Assembly (NCBI GenBank): GCA_903873965.1
Contig: CAIQQO010000480.1
Span: forward strand, 1 to 32,986
From: an uncultured bacterium
GTDB lineage: Bacteria > Chloroflexota > Anaerolineae > J036 > Brachytrichaceae
DNA: 32,986 bases
Direction: 5' to 3'
Each line of letters begins with the position of its first letter. The first letter of the stretch is position 1. The translations under genes and the position numbers were made by a program. Positions 25,095 to 32,129 of this stretch are shown piece by piece. The notes under the pieces are model-generated. The model had not been told where the DNA came from and ran no database searches. It saw only the letters and a list, made by a program, of their open reading frames with translations.

Positions 25095-25112
25095 AGCGTT
25101 GCATGGATGAAA

Positions 25113-25140
25113 CAGGGGTTGCCAATAACGGCAACCCCTG
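25113..25140 (-). promoter_or_regulatory. Intercistronic hairpin 1 between binding protein and permease genes
   Basis: CAGGGGTTGCC (25113-25123) and GGCAACCCCTG (25130-25140) are exact inverse copies around a 6-nt loop, an 11-bp GC-rich stem. It lies about 39-66 bp after the binding-protein stop on the minus strand and ends 19 bp before the permease start. There is no T-run. Expected role: 3'-end stabiliser or partial terminator giving more binding protein than permease. Confidence 0.8.
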
Positions 25141-25145
25141 CACTG

Positions 25146-25167
25146 CGGTTGTCATGAATGACAACCG
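25146..25167 (-). promoter_or_regulatory. Intercistronic hairpin 2 directly after the binding-protein gene
   Basis: CGGTTGTCAT (25146-25155) and ATGACAACCG (25158-25167) form a perfect 10-bp stem with a 2-base gap, so the physical loop is larger. It starts 12 bp after the binding-protein stop on the minus strand and is followed by hairpin 1. No T-run follows. Confidence 0.75.
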
Positions 25168-25178
25168 AGACGGGTACC

Positions 25179-26981
25179 TTAACCGGTGACGGTCACGTTG
25201 CGGTAGTTGATGCCCATGCCGCTGAGCCAGTAACCACTGACGCGTGGTTTGATCAACAGGTTCGACAACGCATAGTAGACCGGGATGATGGCCGGATCTT
25301 CGTAAGTCAGAATGCGATCGGCCTGCTTGTACAGCTCATGCCGTTTGGTGGCATCCACTTCCTTGGCGGCTTGCGCAACCAGATCGGTGAACTTCGTGTT
25401 CTTGTACTCGAACTCGGGGTGAGTCTCGTTCGTGGCCTTGCTCTTCTGTCTCGCCTGAACCATGAAGTTCATGGTGTTGTGCGAATCCGGGAAGTCCATG
25501 CCCCAGCGCTCGCGCCACAGATGCAGTTTGAATGGTTTCTCGTCGCGCCACTTGCCGCGCGCGCCAGCGTCCATCAACGCCAGTTGCATGTCGATGCCCA
25601 ACACATCCTTGAACATGGCCTGGATCGCCTCGAACATGGTCTGATACTGGTCAGTGGCGTTCGAGTTGATGTAGAACATCGGGAAGCCCTTGCCGCCCGG
25701 GAAGCCAGCGTCAGCCAGCAATTGCTTGGCCTTTTCGGGGTTGTAGTGCAGCTCGGGGTTGAGTTGCGCATCGTAACCCAGCATGGTCGGCACCAACATC
25801 TGGTAGGCCGGGCTGACAGCGCCCTGCAGAACAGACTTCGACAGCGTATCGCGGTCGATGGCCATGGCCAATGCCTGGCGGACGCGAACATCGTCGAAAG
25901 GCTTGGAGCCAATGGGGATGATCATGTACTGCGTGAGCAGTTCATTGAAGGGGTGTACCTGATCCTTCAGCTTGGCATCTGTTGTCACACGCGCCAGTTC
26001 GCCGGAGGGGACTTCGATCACATCCAGTTCGCCGGTTTCATAGGCTGCGATCGCCGTTGCTTCGTTCTTGATCATCTTGATGACGACCTTGTCTGTGGGC
26101 GCAGGCTTGCCGCCATAACCGTACCAATTGGTGTTGGCGACCATGGTCATTTGCTGGTCCTGAACCCACTCAGTCAGCTTGAAGGGGCCGTTGGACAGCA
26201 CGTGCTCGGGGCGGGTCCACTTGGTGTCTTTGCCAAATTCCTCGACGGCCTTGCGCGGTATCGGGGCGTAAGTGTTGTACTGCACCATCTGGATGAAGTA
26301 GCCGGCGGACTCAGTCAACGTGAACTCGAGCGTATAGTCGTCCACTGCCTTGACGCCGATGCCGTCGGGGGTGGTGGTCTTCTTATTGACGTAGTCTGAA
26401 ACACCCTTGATGACATCGATCATATAGACGATGCCGGCGGCGCCGCTGCAGGCTTCGGGGCTGGAATTGCGCTTAATGGTCCACTCGAAGTCTTTGGCCG
26501 TGATGGGCGTGCCATCAGTCCACTTCAAGTCTTTGCGCAGTTTGAATGTCCACACGGTGCTGTCAGCGCTGACAGACCATGATTCTGCACAATCAGGCTG
26601 AGGCACCATCTTGTCGTCAAAGTAGACGAGGGTGCTGAACATCAACTGGTTCATGAAAACGGTGTTGGCGCCGCCTGAGCAGCCTGGGTCTGAACCTGCG
26701 CCGGGGTCGCCGTAGAAGGCAGGGAAGTTCAGGTTAAGCACCTTGTTAGATGCGACCGGAGCTGCGGTCGGCTTGGGAGCCTCGGTTGGCTTGGGGGCTT
26801 CAGTGGCTTTGGGAGCCTCAGTGGCCTTAGGGGCTTCAGTGGCTTTGGGGGCTGTTGTCGCGGCGACAGCCGGTGCTGCTGTCGGCGACGGAGCTGCACC
26901 ACAAGCAGCGAGTCCTGCTGCTGCGGCCGCGATGCCGGCCAGCCGCAAAAACTCACGACGGTTCATGCTTTGTGACTTCAT
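25179..26981 (-). CDS. Extracellular solute-binding lipoprotein, family 5 (peptide/nickel type)
   Basis: A 600-residue exported lipoprotein. A Tat-like N-region MNRREFLRLAG precedes a hydrophobic stretch and the lipobox LAAC with C27 as lipid site. Residues 45-75 are a linker of tandem T-E-A-P-K hexapeptides. The rest is the family 5 binding fold: PQPDCAESWSVSADSTVWTF, LRKDLKWTDGTPITAKDFEW, NGPFKLTEW, DDVRVRQALAMAIDRDTL and NPEKAKQLLADAGFPGG are standard landmarks. It captures a ligand outside the membrane and delivers it to the two permeases encoded downstream. The ATG at 26981 has AGAGGAG about nine bases upstream. The ligand cannot be told; the group includes peptide, nickel, opine and oligosaccharide binders. 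A promoter lies about 120 bp upstream. Confidence 0.94.
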   Translation of the reverse strand: MKSQSMNRREFLRLAGIAAAAAGLAACGAAPSPTAAPAVAATTAPKATEAPKATEAPKATEAPKPTEAPKPTAAPVASNKVLNLNFPAFYGDPGAGSDPGCSGGANTVFMNQLMFSTLVYFDDKMVPQPDCAESWSVSADSTVWTFKLRKDLKWTDGTPITAKDFEWTIKRNSSPEACSGAAGIVYMIDVIKGVSDYVNKKTTTPDGIGVKAVDDYTLEFTLTESAGYFIQMVQYNTYAPIPRKAVEEFGKDTKWTRPEHVLSNGPFKLTEWVQDQQMTMVANTNWYGYGGKPAPTDKVVIKMIKNEATAIAAYETGELDVIEVPSGELARVTTDAKLKDQVHPFNELLTQYMIIPIGSKPFDDVRVRQALAMAIDRDTLSKSVLQGAVSPAYQMLVPTMLGYDAQLNPELHYNPEKAKQLLADAGFPGGKGFPMFYINSNATDQYQTMFEAIQAMFKDVLGIDMQLALMDAGARGKWRDEKPFKLHLWRERWGMDFPDSHNTMNFMVQARQKSKATNETHPEFEYKNTKFTDLVAQAAKEVDATKRHELYKQADRILTYEDPAIIPVYYALSNLLIKPRVSGYWLSGMGINYRNVTVTG

Positions 26982-27101
26982 AAATATATTCTCCTCTCTT
27001 GGATGCGTACACTGAAAATGCGACGATCACTATATTGACTTACGGTTATGCTGATGTGATGTGATTAACAAGCGCACCAACCGTAAACGCAAGACAGTGC
27101 C

Positions 27102-27129
27102 ATTGTAAGTCAGAGAGGTATAAAGTCAA
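27102..27129 (-). promoter_or_regulatory. Promoter of the ABC importer operon
   Basis: On the minus strand TTGACT (27129-27124) and TACAAT (27107-27102) are separated by 16 bp. Both are one base from the sigma-70 consensus. Transcription would start near 27095, leaving a leader of about 115 bases before the binding-protein ATG. Confidence 0.6.
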
Positions 27130-27154
27130 ATAGTATTCACACGGCGATCTAATT

Positions 27155-27170
27155 TGTTTCACATGAAACT
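27155..27170. promoter_or_regulatory. parS-like 16-bp palindrome (candidate ParB or regulator site)
   Basis: The bases TGTTTCACATGAAACT match the widely conserved ParB-binding site parS (TGTTTCACGTGAAACA) at 14 of 16 positions. The inner arms GTTTCA/TGAAAC are perfect inverse copies. The site lies between sodB and the ABC operon, 25 bp upstream of that operon's -35 box. It could be a centromere-like site or a regulator's operator; no parA or parB gene is in the window. The central CG of parS is CA here, which weakens the match. Confidence 0.4.
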
Positions 27171-27233
27171 AAATTATCGAAAGCTTCGGCGGGTTGAAGT
27201 TATGGCGGGTGATATCTCCAGTGTGTCGAAACG

Positions 27234-27270
27234 CAACGAGTCGCTCATCGTGTGCATGAGCGACTCGTTG
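27234..27270 (-). terminator. Hairpin terminator after sodB
   Basis: CAACGAGTCGCTCAT (27234-27248) and ATGAGCGACTCGTTG (27256-27270) form a perfect 15-bp stem with a 7-base loop, 22 bp after the sodB stop. On the minus strand only GCGTTTC follows, a short T-run. The region 26982-27291 otherwise holds the ABC promoter and the parS-like site; no gene is seen. Confidence 0.75.
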
Positions 27271-27291
27271 CATTTGGATTGATGTAATCGA

Positions 27292-27885
27292 TCAGTCCAG
27301 GTTCTTTGCTACGAAGTCCCAGTCGATCAATTTGTCAATGAAGGTTTGAACGAAGTCGGGCCGACGGTTCTGGTAGTCCAGGTAGTAGGCGTGTTCCCAC
27401 ACATCGACAGTGAGAAGCGCTTTCTGACCGGGAGGCACGGGCATCTCGGCATTGGGTGTGCTGGTGATTTTCAGCTTGCCGTTTTCCAGCACCAGCCAGG
27501 CCCAGCCGCTGCCGAAGCGTCCTACTGCCGCGGCTTTGAACTGCGTCGCGAAGGCATCGAAGCTGCCGAAGGCTTCATCGATCATCTGGGCGATTTTTCC
27601 GGTGGGCTTGCCGCCGCCGCCGGGTTTCATGCAGTGCCAGAAGAATGTGTGGTTCCAGATTTGCGCTGCATTGTTGAAGAGGCCAGCTTTGGCCGGATTG
27701 CCGGCTGCGGCAGCAATCACTTCTTCAAGTGACTTGCCTTCCAGTTCAGTCCCGGCGACGAGTTTGTTCAGGTTGTCCACGTAGGTCTTGTGGTGTTTGC
27801 CGTAGTGGAAGCTGATCGTCCTGGCCGAATAGAAGGGCTCAAGCGCGTTTTCTGCGAAGGGTAGAGCGGGTAGTTCGTGTGTCAT
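27292..27885 (-). CDS. sodB: Superoxide dismutase, iron type
   Basis: Converts superoxide to hydrogen peroxide and oxygen. The 197-residue protein has the metal ligands H27 (FHYGKHH), H79 (IWNHTFFW), D161 and H165 (DVWEHAYYLDYQN). Q75 in NNAAQIWNH is the active-site Gln position of Fe-type enzymes, and the whole protein resembles E. coli SodB, including FGSGWAWLV and the ending WDFVAKNLD. No signal peptide, so cytosolic. The start ATG 27885 has GGAG nine bases upstream. A strong hairpin follows the stop. It is a single-gene unit. Confidence 0.95.
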   Translation of the reverse strand: MTHELPALPFAENALEPFYSARTISFHYGKHHKTYVDNLNKLVAGTELEGKSLEEVIAAAAGNPAKAGLFNNAAQIWNHTFFWHCMKPGGGGKPTGKIAQMIDEAFGSFDAFATQFKAAAVGRFGSGWAWLVLENGKLKITSTPNAEMPVPPGQKALLTVDVWEHAYYLDYQNRRPDFVQTFIDKLIDWDFVAKNLD

Positions 27886-27928
27886 AGAATAATACTCCGT
27901 GCGCCGGAATGTGGTGGCGCATGGTTAA

Positions 27929-28078
27929 TTGTCGCGCAGATTGGTGGATTTGTGTCACAAGAGCCTTAACCAGGATCAACCCCGACCGATATCCAGCCTG
28001 CCGCGTTTTGTGGACAGCATTCAACGCATGCCATTGGCTGATCTGTTTGCCGAGGGCTGGCTGGAGACGACGATGTGA
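27929..28078 (+). other. Short open stretch, possible gene remnant
   Basis: An open frame without ATG (first possible start TTG) reads LSRRLVDLCHKSLNQDQPRP and on to FVDSIQRMPLADLFAEGWLETTM. The composition looks protein-like, but there is no RBS and no recognised family. A remnant of a lost gene is possible, as is chance. It lies in the 470-bp gap between sodB and the corrinoid protein gene. Confidence 0.2.
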
Positions 28079-28112
28079 AAGTGTTCGTGATCCCCGCGAC
28101 GACGAGTTGTCT

Positions 28113-28262
28113 ATGTTGGAAAAGAGTTTACACTTGGGGGGACGCGAGAATATGTGGCTTGAGAGAATGCCGCACGAGGACGAAGATCAGATGATTGCGC
28201 TGATGTTGCCGCAGATTGACTGGAACAAGGTCCGGCTGGATCAATATGGAATTGCGGTATAG
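28113..28262 (+). CDS. Possible small protein of 49 residues, unknown
   Basis: From ATG 28113 the frame reads MLEKSLHLGGRENMWLERMP, an acidic stretch (HEDEDQ), and ends NKVRLDQYGIAV. The amino-acid use looks natural and the frame extends further upstream without stop, but no convincing RBS is present (GAGTTG is seven bases away). I recognise no family. It may be a remnant together with the stretch at 27929-28078. Confidence 0.3.
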   Translation: MLEKSLHLGGRENMWLERMPHEDEDQMIALMLPQIDWNKVRLDQYGIAV

Positions 28263-28291
28263 TCGGCAAATAGCTCGCAGCAGAATTTCGC

Positions 28292-28318
28292 GTAATCGGT
28301 ACAATCTGAGTAATCGGT
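28292..28318 (+). repeat. Direct repeat upstream of the corrinoid protein gene
   Basis: Two exact copies of GTAATCGGT (28292-28300 and 28310-28318) have an 18-bp period, close to two DNA turns, 40-66 bp before the corrinoid protein ATG. The second copy ends 10 bp before a possible -10 box TATTAT (28329-28334). The placement suits an activator binding one DNA face; this is inference. Confidence 0.45.
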
Positions 28319-28357
28319 TTTCTAATTTTATTATCCTAGCCACAAAGGGTGGAAAAT

Positions 28358-28990
28358 ATGTCAGATCTGAAAGCACTCTACGATGCAATTGTTGATGGCA
28401 ATGCCGGAAAGGCCAAGTCGGTCACACAGGCTGCACTTGCAGAAAATGTTGACCCGCAGGAAATCCTGAACAAGTTCATGATTCCCGCGATGGACGAGGT
28501 CGGTCGTCGTTTCGAAACGAATGAGTATTTCGTGCCGGAACTGTTGATCGCTGCCCGAGCGATGAAGGGTTGTCTTGAGTTGATCAAGCCCCGACTGACT
28601 GCTACTGGCGCCAAGCCTATCGGCAAGGTAGCTATCGGCACGGTCAAGGGCGACCTGCATGATATTGGCAAGAATCTGGTTGCCGCCATGCTTGAAGGCG
28701 GCGGCTTTGAGATCATCGACCTGGGCGTCGATGTCACAGCGGATAAGTTTGTTGCCGCTGTCAAAGATAAGGGCGCCAATATCATCGCGCTCTCAGCGCT
28801 GCTCACCACCACCATGCCCTCGATGAAGACCACGATCGAAGGTTTGAAGGAAGCCGGTGTGCGCACGATGGTGAAAGTCATTATTGGCGGCGCGCCCGTT
28901 ACGCAGAAGTACGCCGATGAAATCGGCGCGGATGGTTATAGCGACAACGCCAGTAGCGCCGTAGCACTGGCTCGTAAACTCGTCGCCTGA
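28358..28990 (+). CDS. Corrinoid (B12-binding) protein, methyltransferase partner
   Basis: A 210-residue protein with two domains. An N-terminal helical cap (about 1-85; DAIVDGNAGKAKSVTQAAL, NKFMIPAMDEVGRRFETNEYFVPELLIAARAM) is followed by a cobalamin-binding Rossmann domain with D99-L-H101-D-I-G104. H101 is the lower cobalt ligand in the D-x-H-x-x-G motif, followed by S-A-L-L-T-T-T-M and G-G-A-P-V. This is the form found in MtbC/MtmC-type corrinoid proteins that accept methyl groups from methylamines, methanol or methoxy-aromatics, and in MetH-like modules. The ATG 28358 is chosen over GTG 28349 because GGGTGG lies at normal distance. A terminator follows at once, and no methyltransferase or reductive-activation gene lies in the window, so the partner is unknown. 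Confidence 0.92.
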   Translation: MSDLKALYDAIVDGNAGKAKSVTQAALAENVDPQEILNKFMIPAMDEVGRRFETNEYFVPELLIAARAMKGCLELIKPRLTATGAKPIGKVAIGTVKGDLHDIGKNLVAAMLEGGGFEIIDLGVDVTADKFVAAVKDKGANIIALSALLTTTMPSMKTTIEGLKEAGVRTMVKVIIGGAPVTQKYADEIGADGYSDNASSAVALARKLVA

Positions 28991-29026
28991 ATCTGAGCGA
29001 AGTTCGCTAAAAATCCAGCCGGACTG

Positions 29027-29064
29027 ATAGCCGGGATGCACTGCATGTGCCCCGGCTATTTTTG
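29027..29064 (+). terminator. Intrinsic terminator of the corrinoid protein gene
   Basis: ATAGCCGGG (29027-29035) pairs with CCCGGCTAT (29051-29059) around a 15-base loop, followed by TTTTGG. It lies 37 bp after the stop codon. The following 160 bp up to the next gene show no further clear signal. Confidence 0.85.
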
Positions 29065-29228
29065 GTTGTGAGAGGCGTGGGTTAGTCTTTTGTTCCGGTG
29101 ACAGTTGCACTGTCGTCGCGCGTCAAGCCGAATCGGGGCGATAATATCTATGATCTTGACGCGATTGGATTAGCAACGCAAATAGGGCGCGTTCAGGGTC
29201 ATTTGTGCGTGTGATATGGAGGTCAATA

Positions 29229-29855
29229 ATGATACCCGGACCAGATAGAGTGATCGCATGCCCGCATTGCGGCGAGTTAGCCATTCAGCCTAGCTTGATG
29301 TCAGGCAACACATTTGGGGCAGTGTTGTGGTCTGATGGAAGGCAGGATGCGCCCATGCTGCCACAGTTTCCTGCAGTAACGCGCTGCATGAAGTGCAGCG
29401 GCTACTATTGGGTGAGAGATGCGCCCGAAGTGGGCGAAATGAATGTGTTTGTACGGGGCGGTGCCGATGTGCCGGACGCGTGGAACAATGCGCATGAAGT
29501 CGCCGCGCTTGATGTTGAAGGCTATCACGATGCTCTGCAGAAGGGGCTTGGAAAAACCACGGATCAAGAGCGTTATCTGCGAGTTCATCTATGGTGGCTT
29601 TATAACGATCCGGGGCGGATGGGCGGCAAGGTGATCATTACCAGTAATTATCGCGACAACTGTACGCAATTGCTGCGGCTGCTGTCAATAGAAGATCCCA
29701 ATGACATCATCATGACGGCTGAGATACACCGGGAGCTGGGTGATTTTGAAACCGCGAAATGGTGGCTGGCCAAACTGCCTAAGAAGTACCAGGGGATTGT
29801 GGACAAGCTCAAGCAATTTGCCAGCGCCAAAGACAGCCTGGTGCGCCAACTGTAG
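29229..29855 (+). CDS. Zinc-ribbon protein of unknown function
   Basis: A 208-residue soluble protein. Two CXXC pairs, C11-P-H-C14 and C53-M-K-C56, lie about 40 residues apart and probably bind one zinc. The remaining two thirds look helical and TPR-like: NDPGRMGGKVIITSNYRDNC, LLRLLSIEDPNDIIMTAEIH, RELGDFETAKWWLAKLP. The pattern of a zinc ribbon followed by a short repeat-helix domain is seen in many uncharacterised bacterial proteins, and I assign no function. ATG 29229 is preceded by GGAGG with six bases spacing, so the in-frame GTG at 29205 is rejected. It is monocistronic, with 116 bp to the next gene. Confidence 0.75.
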   Translation: MIPGPDRVIACPHCGELAIQPSLMSGNTFGAVLWSDGRQDAPMLPQFPAVTRCMKCSGYYWVRDAPEVGEMNVFVRGGADVPDAWNNAHEVAALDVEGYHDALQKGLGKTTDQERYLRVHLWWLYNDPGRMGGKVIITSNYRDNCTQLLRLLSIEDPNDIIMTAEIHRELGDFETAKWWLAKLPKKYQGIVDKLKQFASAKDSLVRQL

Positions 29856-29971
29856 CGGCATGTTACTAAACATCTCGCAGCGCGCTCGCAACGAGCGGCA
29901 AGATTTTGGGGTGTGAACTGGACATATACTTAGGGCATACATTGAAATCAGTGTTCAGGAGTTGTCCATCG

Positions 29972-30415
29972 ATGAAGAAGCTATTGCGACTGGTTGGTCT
30001 CGTTGTCATTGCGGCGGTTGTGTTTTTTGTGCTCATCCAATGGGTACCGTATGGTAAAAGCCACACCAATCCTCCCGTCGTAAAAGAACCGGCATGGGAT
30101 AGCGCCACGTATGATTTGGCGGTGCGCGCCTGTTATGACTGCCACAGCAACGAAACAGTATGGCCGTGGTACACCAACATTGCGCCGGTCTCATGGCTGG
30201 TGCAACACGATGTGGACGAGGGACGCAATAAGTTAAATTTCTCTACGTGGAATGTCGCCCAGCGCAATGCGCGCGAAATGGCAGAGCCAGTACAGAAAGG
30301 TTCCATGCCGCGCTGGTTCTATGTGCCCATTCACCCCGAGGCGCGCCTGACAGCTGCGGAGCGCGCGCAACTGGCGCAGGGTCTGCAGGCTATCGCGAAT
30401 ACATCAGGGAAATGA
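29972..30415 (+). CDS. Haem-binding domain protein with one CXXCH motif
   Basis: A 147-residue exported protein. Residues 1-25 form a membrane anchor or signal peptide ([20 protein letters not shown]). C54-Y-D-C57-H58 is a single covalent haem attachment site, followed by [20 protein letters not shown] and later [30 protein letters not shown]. This matches the Haem_bd domain (PF14376-type) found as small monohaem proteins. An electron-transfer or redox-sensing role outside the membrane is likely but unproven. The ATG 29972 has GGAG ten bases upstream; the in-frame ATG 29906 lacks one and would spoil the signal peptide. It ends 38 bp before the convergent histidine kinase gene, where no clear terminator is seen. 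Confidence 0.88.
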   Translation: MKKLLRLVGLVVIAAVVFFVLIQWVPYGKSHTNPPVVKEPAWDSATYDLAVRACYDCHSNETVWPWYTNIAPVSWLVQHDVDEGRNKLNFSTWNVAQRNAREMAEPVQKGSMPRWFYVPIHPEARLTAAERAQLAQGLQAIANTSGK

Positions 30416-30452
30416 GCGGGAGAGAATAGTGGACATGAATGAGTCGCATCCT

Positions 30453-32129
30453 CTATTCTGTATTCTCAAATCCCGTCTTCTCCAGCGCTCTCACCGGCAG
30501 ATGCAGGGTGATGGTGGTGCCGGTCTGCGGGTTTGATTTAATGTCCAGGTGACCGTTCAGCAGACTGGCGCGTTCCAGCATGCCCGCCAGCCCAAGATGC
30601 CCGTGGCGCACCAGTTCATCCAGCGGTTTCATCGCAAAGCCGGGGCCGTCGTCGCTGACGCTGGCTGTAATCTCATATGGCTCGAAGCATAGGGTGACAG
30701 TGACGCTGGTGGCATTGGGAGCATGCATGAGCACGTTGTTCATCGCCTGCTGTATGATGCGGAAAGTGGTTATCTCCACATCTGGATCAAGCCGTCGATC
30801 TTCGCCCGTGACGGTCATGTGCACCGAGCAGCCCGGCAATTCGCGCCCCAACTCGTCGCCCAGAAACTGAATAGCGGCCGCGATGCCGAGATCTTCGAGA
30901 ATCAATGGGCGCAGGTCATTACTGGTTCTGCGCAGCTTCGCGATCATGCGCTTTGCCAGGGTTTGAAGTTCATCCAGCCGTTTGCCTGCCACGGCCGGGT
31001 CGCGATCGAGCGCCGTATGCGACAACTCTGCGCGCTGAGCCAGTGCCACCAGATCCTGCAGGGTGTCATCGTGCAGTTCGCGCGACAAGCGCTTGCGCTC
31101 CTCTTCCTGGCTTTCGATCAGGCGATGGGCATAGGCGCGCAAGGCCTGGCGTTGTTCTTCCAACTGCGCCATGATTATCGTGCGCTCGGTGGTGTCGCGC
31201 ACGATGGCTGAAATGCCCGTGATGGTGCCATTGACGTCGAAAATAGGCGAATAGGTGAGTGACACATTCAAATGCGAGCCATCTTTGCGAACGTGTACAG
31301 TCTCGTACTGGCTGATGCTTTGACCCGCTAATACCATTTCGCGCAGGCGTGCACGCTCATCCAGCCTGTCCGGCGAAAACAGGATGACGGACGATTTGCC
31401 CTCAATCTCTTCAGGCGTATATCCGTAAATACGCATAGCGCCTGGATTCCAACTGCTGAAGTGGCTGTCGGGGGTGACGGTGTAAATCGCATCCAGGCTG
31501 GAGCGCACGATATTAGCCATCTGCCCGATTTTGTACTCCGCGGCTTTGCGGTCGGTGATGTTTTCCACGAAACCTTCCAGGTACGGCGGGCTGCCGTCAG
31601 CTTCGTTGATCAGCCGAACGTTGACATTGGTATCAATGCTGTGCCCATCCTTGCAGCGGAAGGGGCGTTCGTACTGCATCCGTTTGGACCCTGCACGGGT
31701 CATGTCGGCAAAAATATTCTCGGGCTGCCCATAACTGGCATCCGATAAATCCGCAGTCAATTCATGTGGTGAGGTGTAGCCCAGCATGTGGGCGAACACT
31801 AGGTTGGCGGCGGTGTATTTGCCGTCGGCAGTGGATTGGAAGATGCCAATAGGCGCGTTTTCAAAAATATCGCGGTAGCGGCGCTCCGCTTTTTCCAGCA
31901 TGCGCTGGATGCGCAGATTCGCGCGCTCCGAGTTCAGGCGCTCGGTGTACAGAAGCAACGCAGTCAGTAACACAAAGCCCATCCCCTTCAATGAGGACAG
32001 GTCGACCATTAAGCTAGGATTTGGAATGAGCCATGCCAGCAGACGGTCGGACAAGTAGATCCACAGACTGCCGATGATGATATAAATCAGGCTGATTCTG
32101 GCGGCGCGGAAGACATCATTGTTCTTCAT
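30453..32129 (-). CDS. PAS-containing sensor histidine kinase, NarL-partner type
   Basis: A 558-residue membrane kinase. Two N-terminal membrane helices (about 11-33 and 46-62) enclose a short outside loop, so there is little extracellular sensing domain. Two PAS domains follow (about 83-195: YRDIFENAPIGIFQSTADGK; about 205-318: IVRSSLDAIYTVTPDSHFSSW), so the signal is probably cytoplasmic. The HisKA_3 dimerisation helix carries H353 in RELHDDTLQDLV, and the ATPase domain shows DDGPGFAMKP and GTTITLHLPVRA. The start ATG at 32129 overlaps the response-regulator gene end by 14 bp, which suggests translational coupling. A longer in-frame ORF start at 32312 lies within the regulator gene in another frame and is rejected. 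The stimulus is unknown. Confidence 0.93.
   Translation of the reverse strand: MKNNDVFRAARISLIYIIIGSLWIYLSDRLLAWLIPNPSLMVDLSSLKGMGFVLLTALLLYTERLNSERANLRIQRMLEKAERRYRDIFENAPIGIFQSTADGKYTAANLVFAHMLGYTSPHELTADLSDASYGQPENIFADMTRAGSKRMQYERPFRCKDGHSIDTNVNVRLINEADGSPPYLEGFVENITDRKAAEYKIGQMANIVRSSLDAIYTVTPDSHFSSWNPGAMRIYGYTPEEIEGKSSVILFSPDRLDERARLREMVLAGQSISQYETVHVRKDGSHLNVSLTYSPIFDVNGTITGISAIVRDTTERTIIMAQLEEQRQALRAYAHRLIESQEEERKRLSRELHDDTLQDLVALAQRAELSHTALDRDPAVAGKRLDELQTLAKRMIAKLRRTSNDLRPLILEDLGIAAAIQFLGDELGRELPGCSVHMTVTGEDRRLDPDVEITTFRIIQQAMNNVLMHAPNATSVTVTLCFEPYEITASVSDDGPGFAMKPLDELVRHGHLGLAGMLERASLLNGHLDIKSNPQTGTTITLHLPVRALEKTGFENTE

Noticed and set aside
25158..26399. 413-residue plus-strand open frame opposite the binding-protein gene
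   Set aside because: It covers the conserved family 5 coding sequence on the other strand and crosses the intercistronic hairpin; no motif of its own.
26743..27015. Gly/Ala/Ser/Val repeat protein (LGASVALGAS-type) on the plus strand
   Set aside because: It is the antisense reading of the lipoprotein's tandem linker codons, not a gene.
27155..27170. Operator of the LacI or catabolite-repression type
   Set aside because: The arms run GTTTCA then TGAAAC, the reverse order of the usual T-G-x-A-A-x...T-T-x-C-A boxes, and no such regulator gene is nearby; kept instead as a parS-like candidate.
27945..27960. Small palindrome TTGTGTCACAA upstream of sodB as a redox regulator site
   Set aside because: The arms are only five bases and match no redox regulator box well enough to claim.
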